Assembly (NCBI GenBank): GCA_963702695.1
Contig: CAVPDS010000015.1
Coordinates: 1-64,000, forward strand
Reading direction: 5' to 3'
Source: VAZQ01 sp963702695
GTDB lineage: Bacteria; Pseudomonadota; Alphaproteobacteria; Rhizobiales; Xanthobacteraceae
Length of the DNA stretch: 64,000 bases
This document shows, piece after piece, positions 58,403 through 64,000 of the stretch (its first letter is position 1; each line of letters starts with the position of its first letter). The notes under the pieces are model-generated. The model searched no databases. It saw only the letters and a list, made by a program, of their open reading frames with translations, and was not told where the DNA came from. The position numbers and the translations under genes are program-made.

Positions 58403-58918
58403 GTGATCACCCGCCGTGCCCTCATCATTTCCGCCGCGACGTTCTCTCTCGTCCCCGCCGCGGTAGATGCAGCGCCACGCGTGCGCGATCCGGCCGCCAT
58501 CGTCGCGGAGATTTATGGTCCCGCCGGCAATGGCGAAGAGACCGGGGCAGCCTTCGGGCTCGTCCGGAAGCAGCGGCGGAAATACCTGACGCAATCGCTG
58601 GATGCCTTGTGGACCAAGGCCGAGGCTAAGATCCCGCCGGGCGAGTCCGGGCCGATCGACTGGGACGTCACCACCAATTCGCAGGGCATGGAGGTCGGGT
58701 CATTCACGCAGAAGGTTGTGAAGCGGGACGCAAACCACGCGACCATCGTGGTCGAGCTCACGGCCAAGACGCCGTGGCTGCGTAAGTCACCGGACGAGAA
58801 CATCATCAGCTATCACTTCGCGCGCGAGCACGGCCGCTGGATGATCGAAGATATTCGCAGTGCTGACGATGCGTTCGCAGGTGAACTCAGGGATCTCTTG
58901 GTCAAGGCCGCGGAATAG
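58403..58918 (+). CDS. Exported protein, DUF3828-like
   Basis: 171 residues from GTG 58403 with aaggagagctcc upstream. A signal peptide with an ITRRALIISAATFSLVPAAV start, cut near DAAPR. The mature domain (VAEIYGPAGNG, FGLVRKQRRKYLTQSLDALW, then IDWDVTTNSQGMEVGSFTQK and YHFAREHGRWMIEDIRS) resembles DUF3828 proteins, an NTF2-like periplasmic family without a known ligand. No clear operon partner. Confidence 0.7.
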   Translation: MITRRALIISAATFSLVPAAVDAAPRVRDPAAIVAEIYGPAGNGEETGAAFGLVRKQRRKYLTQSLDALWTKAEAKIPPGESGPIDWDVTTNSQGMEVGSFTQKVVKRDANHATIVVELTAKTPWLRKSPDENIISYHFAREHGRWMIEDIRSADDAFAGELRDLLVKAAE

Positions 58919-58971
58919 TGGCCAGCCGCCGGCGCTGGCCGTGCAGCGAACTCTGGCGCTATCGGGCGGCG

Positions 58972-59343
58972 TCATTGCACCGTGGCGACGAAGGCGATAG
59001 CGGAGCAGCCCTTCTGGCCGCCTTTGGTGGCGCATATCTTGAACATGTAGGCGTCCTTGCCCTTGAAGCTGCGCGCCGGACGGTAAATGAACCGCAGCGC
59101 GCCCGCCTTGCCCAACGAGCCGTGCTCGGGCGAGCGCTCGAAGGTGACGCTGGTGAAGGCGTAGCCCGGCCCTTCCTTGAAATTATGCGCGCAGGTCGTT
59201 CCCGACTTGACGATCAATTCAACGACCACGCCGTCGTTTTTCTCCGGAAAGTATTCGAACGGCTTATAGATGCACTCGGCGCGCGCCGAAGCTGGAAAGA
59301 GCGCTATGAGCGCCACGAGCATTGCCAGGGTTCGGGCTGGCAT
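58972..59343 (-). CDS. Small exported Ig-like protein
   Basis: 123 residues; signal peptide MPARTLAMLVALIALFPASA, cut ahead of ECIYKPF. Four Cys in the mature part (AECIYKP, TTCAHNF, KICATKG, KGCSAIA) suggest two disulfides. FERSPEHGSLGKAGALRFIY and ARSFKGKDAYMFKICAT form a beta-sandwich-like pattern resembling the C-terminal half of a cadherin/Ig-type repeat. Function unknown. Confidence 0.7.
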   Translation of the reverse strand: MPARTLAMLVALIALFPASARAECIYKPFEYFPEKNDGVVVELIVKSGTTCAHNFKEGPGYAFTSVTFERSPEHGSLGKAGALRFIYRPARSFKGKDAYMFKICATKGGQKGCSAIAFVATVQ

Positions 59344-59469
59344 AAACTACCCCTTCGCGATCCGGTGCAGCATGGTGCGATCGGCTGCCGCCATCACCTC
59401 GTCACGCGATGGGTGATATCATGGGTCATTGCTGACCCACGCAACGCGGGGGCGGCCGGAATCAGATCG

Positions 59470-59760
59470 ATGACTGCTACTTCCATGGACAATGAGCTCC
59501 GAAATAATACGGCGCAGCAGCGCTTCGAGCTCGATCTCGATGGCGGGACCGCCGTTGCCTATTACCGGATGTCGCCGGGCGTGGTCACATTCACCCATAC
59601 AGAGGTGCCGCAGGCGCTGTGGGGGCAGGGCATCGGCTCCAGGCTCGTGCGCGGCGTCCTCGAAGCCGCACGCGCGCAAGGGCTCAAAGTGGTGCCTAAG
59701 TGCCCTTTCGTGTCCGCCTACATCGGCAAGCACCCGGAGTTTGGCGATCTGCTGCTTTAA
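59470..59760 (+). CDS. Small GNAT-type N-acetyltransferase (YjdJ-like)
   Basis: 96 residues from ATG 59470 (alternative ATG 59485). FELDLDGGTAVAYYRMSPGV, THTEVPQALWGQGIGSRLVR, then GVLEAARAQGLKVVPKCPFV and YIGKHPEFGDLLL. WGQGIGSRLV is the acetyl-CoA loop; the compact size and KCPFVSAYI ending match the small YjdJ-type acetyltransferases. Acceptor unknown. It converges on the GST gene with an 18-base gap. Confidence 0.83.
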   Translation: MTATSMDNELRNNTAQQRFELDLDGGTAVAYYRMSPGVVTFTHTEVPQALWGQGIGSRLVRGVLEAARAQGLKVVPKCPFVSAYIGKHPEFGDLLL

Positions 59761-59778
59761 CGTCTTGCGGCCGCCCCT

Positions 59779-60396
59779 TCACGTCGCCGCAAACTCCTTG
59801 TCCTTCGCTTCCGCGCGTTGTGCCGCTGGGCGCGCCGCAAGCCGCGCAGCATAGGCTACGAATTCGGGCCGCTCCGGGATCAACTTGAACATCGTGCCCC
59901 AGCGGACGTTGGAGCCGATCACGACATCGGCCGCGCTGAACTGATCGCCCATCAGGAAAGGCCCCTTCTCGACCGCCTTGGCGATGACATTCATTGTAGT
60001 GTCGAAATCGCCATAGCCGAGCATCGCGCGGCGCGGCTCCTCCTTGCGCGGAGCGGCGCGATCGATCATCGCCGCCTCCATGCAGCCCGGGCCGAAGAAC
60101 AGCCACTTGAGATACGTGCCGCGGCGCGGCGAGCCCACCGGAATGTTGAGCTTCGAGTTGGGAAATTCGTCAGCGAGATAGGTGCAGATCGCCGCCACCT
60201 CGGTGATCACGGTATCGCCGTGCTTGAGCGCCGGCACCTTGCCCATCGGATTGACCGCGAGATAGTCGGGCTTTTGCTGGTCGCCTTTGCTCAGGCTCAA
60301 GAGCTGGAGATCGTAGGGCTCGCCGATCTCCTCCAGCATCCAGAGGACGATGGACGAGCGCGACGGCGAGGCGTGATAGAGCGTAAGCTTGGCCAT
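59779..60396 (-). CDS. Glutathione S-transferase family protein
   Basis: 205 residues from ATG 60396 (MAKLTLYHASPSRSSIVLWM). Thioredoxin-like N-domain with the SPSRSS active-site loop (Ser candidates), the cis-Pro motif NPMGKVPAL and the glutathione-binding E in VITEVAAICTYLAD. A helical C-domain follows with the N-capping region FSAADVVIGS. Cytosolic conjugation or reduction of electrophiles; substrate unknown. Confidence 0.9.
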   Translation of the reverse strand: MAKLTLYHASPSRSSIVLWMLEEIGEPYDLQLLSLSKGDQQKPDYLAVNPMGKVPALKHGDTVITEVAAICTYLADEFPNSKLNIPVGSPRRGTYLKWLFFGPGCMEAAMIDRAAPRKEEPRRAMLGYGDFDTTMNVIAKAVEKGPFLMGDQFSAADVVIGSNVRWGTMFKLIPERPEFVAYAARLAARPAAQRAEAKDKEFAAT

Positions 60397-60451
60397 CCTG
60401 GTCTCCTGCTTTTGCGACTCAGCCGGAATTGAGGGGACAATTGCGCCGATC

Positions 60452-61375
60452 TCAAGCCGTCTCGCGCGCCTGAGCGGCGGGCGCGGACACCCTCGCCGAC
60501 GTGAGCTTGACCGATGGCGGGCGGGCCTTTGTGCCCCACCGGGAACGCACGAGGTCAATGGCGACGACGACCAATCCCGCAGCGAGCACGAACCAGCCCG
60601 GACGGATCGTGTCCGGATCGAAATCGAACGCCATGCTCAGGACCGTGAGCGGGGACACACGATAGCCGATGGCGATGCCGATCGCCTCGCCCAGAAAATC
60701 GAGCATCGAAGCAACGACGGCGAGCGCCAGGATCGCCCACGTCGGCGGCTCGCCCTTGCGTTTGCCCCACCACCGGATCAGCACGCGATAACCCAGCAGC
60801 CAGGTGAACAACCCGGCGACCAGCGTCGGCACCCAGACGTCGAGCTTGGTCTGCTGGAAGAAGTGGATGAGCCCGAGGATGGTGATGACGTAGATCAGCT
60901 GGTGCAACCGCTGCCAGCGCTGCGCGCCCAGCCGCTGCACCATGCCGTCGGTCGAGGTCGCCGCGAGCACGAAGAGACCCGTGAGCGCGGTAAAACCGAT
61001 TGTGAGGTAAAGCCGCAGCACGATCTCGCTGCCGACCTTGAGCAGGTCAAACATCGAATCGACCACAAACAGCAGGATGTGCGCCGCGGCGTAGCAGAAA
61101 GCGCCGACCCCGATGATGCGACGCACGTCCACCAGCTGGTTGAAGCGCCCGATCCGCCGCAGCGGCGTTATCGCCAGCGCGGTGAGCGTAAAGAGCAGCG
61201 CCCAGTAGCCGGCGCGATGAATCAGGTCGTTCACCGGGCGCGCCCCGAACCGCTCCTCCGTGAACGCGGCCGCGACCGCGAGCGCGATCGGCAGCAGGAG
61301 ATAGGCCAGCGCGATCACGCGCAGCGCCGAGAGACGGCCGCGGTTGTCACGCCAGAGTATCCAGCCCGAGGTCAT
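60452..61375 (-). CDS. Ferric-reductase-like / MsrQ-like haem membrane protein
   Basis: 307 residues from ATG 61375. Seven or more membrane helices. The six-helix core is of the ferric-reductase domain, with His in LIHRAGYWALL, YAAAHILLFVV, RWQRLHQLIYVI and GLIHFFQQTKLD, as in MsrQ, the haem b subunit that delivers electrons to the periplasmic methionine sulfoxide reductase MsrP. MsrQ proteins are usually near 200-220 residues; this one carries an extra C-terminal membrane pair (AILALAVVASMLDFLGEAIG; GWFVLAAGLVVVAIDLV) and a basic tail. No msrP is adjacent, so the partner is unknown. Confidence 0.8.
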   Translation of the reverse strand: MTSGWILWRDNRGRLSALRVIALAYLLLPIALAVAAAFTEERFGARPVNDLIHRAGYWALLFTLTALAITPLRRIGRFNQLVDVRRIIGVGAFCYAAAHILLFVVDSMFDLLKVGSEIVLRLYLTIGFTALTGLFVLAATSTDGMVQRLGAQRWQRLHQLIYVITILGLIHFFQQTKLDVWVPTLVAGLFTWLLGYRVLIRWWGKRKGEPPTWAILALAVVASMLDFLGEAIGIAIGYRVSPLTVLSMAFDFDPDTIRPGWFVLAAGLVVVAIDLVRSRWGTKARPPSVKLTSARVSAPAAQARETA

Positions 61376-61603
61376 GGCGTGGCGGGTAGCATGGCGGCCG
61401 GCCGTTTGCACAGGGGGAAAGCGCAATCGTGAACCGTTGTGATCATGAAATGAGCAGGGAGGCGGCCGCCCCGGTTTCCTGTGCGCAATCGACGCAGTTT
61501 AGGCCCGGTCAATGCGGTACGAGGTGGCAAAGACCGAGCCCTTTCACTAGACTTGCCGTCCGGCCACGGTCCGACATGGGGAGCGGGTGGAGATCTGCAG
61601 GTG

Positions 61604-61984
61604 GTGAAAATCAAGGTCCCGAGCTATGTGCTTATCGCTGCTGTTGTTGCTGCGGCGCCGGCGTTCGGGGAGGACGATTTCCCGCTCGCCGGCACCTATG
61701 TGGAAAACCAGGATTGCACCGCCGGTTCCGTCGCGCCGCGCGTGAAGATCACACCGAAGGAAATCCACTCCGGGTTCGGCCTCTGTTCGATCCTCAACCG
61801 GAACCAGGACGGCAAGACGTTTGCGATCCAGGTGGAATGCCAGGGGGCGGGAGGCAACATCGTACTGGGCGACGTCACCTTCACCCTGCGTGATGACAAG
61901 ACCGTGGATTTCACCGACCAGGACCACGTCTACAGCGCCGTCCTGCATCGCTGCCCGGAGACCGAGGGAACGGCGCCGCGCTGA
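61604..61984 (+). CDS. Small exported hypothetical protein
   Basis: 126 residues from GTG 61604 (reads MKIKVPSYVLIAAVVAAAPA FGEDD), with a signal peptide. Four Cys (QDCTAGS, GLCSILN, VECQGAG, HRCPET), probably in disulfides. GTYVENQDCTAGSVAPRVKI at the start of the mature chain. Not a family I recognise. Start chosen to begin with the signal peptide; another GTG lies three bases upstream. Confidence 0.62.
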   Translation: MKIKVPSYVLIAAVVAAAPAFGEDDFPLAGTYVENQDCTAGSVAPRVKITPKEIHSGFGLCSILNRNQDGKTFAIQVECQGAGGNIVLGDVTFTLRDDKTVDFTDQDHVYSAVLHRCPETEGTAPR

Positions 61985-62047
61985 CTTGAACCCGGCGGGC
62001 GTGCTACCTTGTCCTTCCCTTGAGACCCAGAAAAGCGGGAGGGCAAC

Positions 62048-62806
62048 ATGTCGATCTATCAGGGTCTGCAGACGGAGGTGATCAACTTCACCGGTCACCA
62101 GGGCTACAAATCCGAAGCCTATTACTCGCGGCCCGGCCGCCCCGGCAAATTTCCCGCCGTGCTGGTGCTCCACCACATCATCGCCTGGGACGAATGGACG
62201 ACCGAGGTCACGCGCAAATTCGCGCACAACGGGATTTCAGCGATCGCGCCCAATCTGTTCGTGCGTTTTGGCGACGGCAGCGCCGACGACGTCGCCGCCC
62301 GCGCGCGTCCGGCCGGCGGTGCATCGGACGCCGAGGTGATCGGCGATTCCATGGGAGCCATATCGTTCCTCCGCGCGCAGCCGAATTTCAACGGCAAGCT
62401 CGGCGTCATCGGCTTCTGCTCCGGCGGCCGGCACACCTATCTCGCCGCGTGCACGATTCCCAACATCAACGCCGCGGTCGATTGCTGGGGCGGCGGGGTG
62501 GTGGTGAATGATCCCTCCGCGCTGACGCCGAAGCGGCCGGTCGCCCCGATCGACCTCACCGCGACGATGACCGCGCCGCTGCTCGGCATCTTCGGCAACG
62601 ACGACAAGGCCCCTTCACCTGCGGACGTGAACAAGACCGAAGAGGTGCTCAAGCGCATGGGTAAGACCTACGAATTCCATCGTTACGACGGGGCCGGCCA
62701 CGGGTTCTTCAACTGGCATGCGGCCAGCTACCGGCAGGCGCAGGCTGACGACGCCTGGAAGAAGGTGTTCGCCTTCTACGACAAGCATCTTTCCAACATT
62801 GGTTGA
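62048..62806 (+). CDS. Dienelactone hydrolase family protein
   Basis: 252 residues from ATG 62048 behind agcgggagggcaac. The dienelactone-hydrolase alpha/beta fold: PAVLVLHHIIAWDEWTTEVT, the Cys nucleophile elbow GVIGFCSGGRHTYLAA (about residue 124), the acid in LLGIFGNDDKAPSP and the His in YDGAGHGFFNWHAASYR. Cys in place of Ser is characteristic of the family. Cleaves lactones or esters; the natural substrate is unknown. A small DUF6295-type gene follows after 15 bases and is probably co-transcribed. Confidence 0.9.
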   Translation: MSIYQGLQTEVINFTGHQGYKSEAYYSRPGRPGKFPAVLVLHHIIAWDEWTTEVTRKFAHNGISAIAPNLFVRFGDGSADDVAARARPAGGASDAEVIGDSMGAISFLRAQPNFNGKLGVIGFCSGGRHTYLAACTIPNINAAVDCWGGGVVVNDPSALTPKRPVAPIDLTATMTAPLLGIFGNDDKAPSPADVNKTEEVLKRMGKTYEFHRYDGAGHGFFNWHAASYRQAQADDAWKKVFAFYDKHLSNIG

Positions 62807-62821
62807 ACCAGAGAGGTCACC

Positions 62822-63115
62822 ATGTGCTCCTATATCGTCAAAAGAGCTTCGCTCGTCGGCAGCGCCAAGGGCGCGAAGGGCTGGATGAGCGTCGATACGG
62901 CGAACGTATACTTCGACCATCCCTTCCATGCGCCGCTCGACCACGCGCTCGCCATCGATTTCGTCAATGAAGCCGCAGGCGGCCGCGAGCGGGTGGCGGT
63001 GGAATTGAGCGCAGAGTCCGCGCGCGAACTGGTGGCGCAAATCCTCGCCGCGCTGGAAACCGGCGAAGCGGTGCACATCATCGAGGCCGAGAAGCAGATG
63101 GTGGCGGCAGAGTAA
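62822..63115 (+). CDS. DUF6295-like small protein
   Basis: 97 residues from ATG 62822: MCSYIVKRASLVGSAKGAKG, VYFDHPFHAPLDHALAIDFV, then a helix (SAESARELVAQILAALETGE). The MC.YIV start and YDHP-HAPLDHALNIDFVNE-type core are what I recall of DUF6295 proteins, function unknown. Three conserved His suggest metal binding (inference). Lies 15 bases after the dienelactone hydrolase gene. Confidence 0.75.
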   Translation: MCSYIVKRASLVGSAKGAKGWMSVDTANVYFDHPFHAPLDHALAIDFVNEAAGGRERVAVELSAESARELVAQILAALETGEAVHIIEAEKQMVAAE

Positions 63116-63158
63116 CGAGATTGCCGGAACAAGCGCGGCTATGACGAAGATCGTGTTG

Positions 63159-64000
63159 TCACGCCGCCGCCAAAGGCATCAGTTCGCACGGCAGCGTCAC
63201 CGGCACCGGCAACGCGTTGCCCTCGACCTTTTCATAGCCCACGAGGCGTAAGACGCCTCGCGCCGGGCATAGCTCGACCGCGATTCGGGTGAAGCGGTTG
63301 AGCACCGGCTCCGTCACCCACCCGAAATTTCCGAAGCGGCCGGACCAGTTGGCGACTTGCTCGCGGCGGGTACGGCTATTGGCGCGCGCCTCCTCGGAAG
63401 TCCGCGTCAGCACAAGGTCGCTCGGCACCCGCGCTTCCCACGGCAAGGCGCTGTGAATCCAGTCATTGGCCGCGGCGGTGTTGTCGTCACGGCTGGAGAA
63501 GCCGATCTCGGTTCGCTCGATCACGCAGCGCTCGCCGCGATTAGTGCCGACGAGTGTATAGATCACCGGGCGCGCGATCGGCGTGGTTTCCAAGCGTGCG
63601 CGCGCCTCGGCGAAGCTCTGACAAGTCTCGAACACCTCACGCAGCAGATGGTCGGGCGGGATGAAATCGATCCGCCAGGTCTTGAGCAGATTGGCTGCAA
63701 GATCGTAGGGGCGCAGCCAGGGGCGTTTGGTCCGACGGTACATCGGCGCCTGATTGATCGATGCCGCGAAACGTCCGGGCGCGGAGGCCGTAAGCGTGCC
63801 CACATAGCCAGGCCAGGTCACGTTGTCGAAGCCGCCGGCCTTGCCGCGCATACGCGCGATCTCGATGTGACGGCCGAGCCCGGGAAACGGCCAGTCGAGC
63901 GTGCGCGCAAGCCACGGCGCGCCGTCCTGTTCGCGCGCAAACGCCGTGCAGCCCCACTGGTAGCAGCCGTTGAGAAACCAGATGCCGGGCACGTCGATCG
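63159..64000 (-). CDS. Ntn-hydrolase family protein (acylase/NAAA-like), partial
   Basis: Open from the right window edge; about 280 residues to the stop at 63159. Reading in frame from the edge: IDVPGIWFLNGCYQWGCTAF, AREQDGAPWLARTLDWPFPG, WPGYVGTLTASAPGRFAASI, NQAPMYRR and later RPVIYTLVGTNRGERCVIER and an asparagine (ANDWIH). WGCTAF followed by RTLDWPF is the pattern of N-terminal Cys nucleophile hydrolases (acid ceramidase/NAAA, penicillin acylase types), in which cleavage before the Cys exposes the nucleophile. About 27 or more residues precede that Cys, so a propeptide is expected. The start lies outside the window. Likely an amide or N-acyl hydrolase. Confidence 0.75.
   Translation of the reverse strand, partial: IDVPGIWFLNGCYQWGCTAFAREQDGAPWLARTLDWPFPGLGRHIEIARMRGKAGGFDNVTWPGYVGTLTASAPGRFAASINQAPMYRRTKRPWLRPYDLAANLLKTWRIDFIPPDHLLREVFETCQSFAEARARLETTPIARPVIYTLVGTNRGERCVIERTEIGFSSRDDNTAAANDWIHSALPWEARVPSDLVLTRTSEEARANSRTRREQVANWSGRFGNFGWVTEPVLNRFTRIAVELCPARGVLRLVGYEKVEGNALPVPVTLPCELMPLAAA

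Overview
The window looks like chromosomal DNA of a GC-rich alphaproteobacterium of the order Hyphomicrobiales (Rhizobiales), close to the Bradyrhizobium/Xanthobacteraceae group. The basis is recognition of families, not a search. The coaD, cyclophilin, queA, tgt and gyrA genes resemble that group. So do the Omp25/31-type outer-membrane barrels ending in an aromatic residue, the tandem TctC/Bug receptors, and an alphaproteobacterial SOS box (GTTC-N7-GTTC) beside ssb. No rRNA, tRNA or CRISPR array was seen.

Layout. 1-6.7 kb: a type I secretion ABC transporter (cut by the window edge) with two small partner genes, divergent from a 1517-residue protein without a signal peptide that combines a dimethylformamidase-like domain with adhesin-type modules. 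6.7-20.4 kb: a block of mostly exported proteins. It holds two copies of an uncharacterised 'KYPDFESQW' family (a third lies at 52.3 kb), an outer-membrane barrel, a 3-hydroxybenzoate 6-hydroxylase-like flavoprotein, an exported metallo-beta-lactamase-fold protein, three LVIVD-repeat proteins, and a Tat-exported molybdenum hydroxylase with its 2Fe-2S subunit. 20.5-27.0 kb: housekeeping genes tgt, queA, two cyclophilins and coaD, with a DmeF-type metal exporter inserted between queA and tgt. 27.2-33.4 kb: small exported proteins, four tandem Bug receptors and a ModA-like binding protein. 33.4-47 kb: gyrA, marC, ssb and uvrA, with outer-membrane barrels and an esterase between the last two. 47-53.6 kb: an accessory region with a Tat-exported metallohydrolase, an IS630 remnant, and a REP-associated tyrosine transposase bracketed by two near-identical 94-bp palindromic elements with further copies downstream. 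53.6-64 kb: small metabolic, transport and stress genes, ending in an Ntn-hydrolase cut by the window edge.

Five protein-coding genes (dmeF, ppiB, a ModA-like gene, one barrel, ssb) and the IS630 remnant each contain a frameshift explained by one base. Five are net +1 and one (ssb) is -1. Because ppiB and ssb are conserved genes, errors in the underlying sequence are at least as likely as gene decay.

The most interesting candidates are: the secretion locus carrying an enzyme-like giant protein; a tRNA-guanine transglycosylase that lacks all three zinc-ligand cysteines; the REP/RAYT system; and the LVIVD/'KYPDFESQW' exported cluster, in which one gene is bracketed by inverted copies of a 134-bp MITE-like element.
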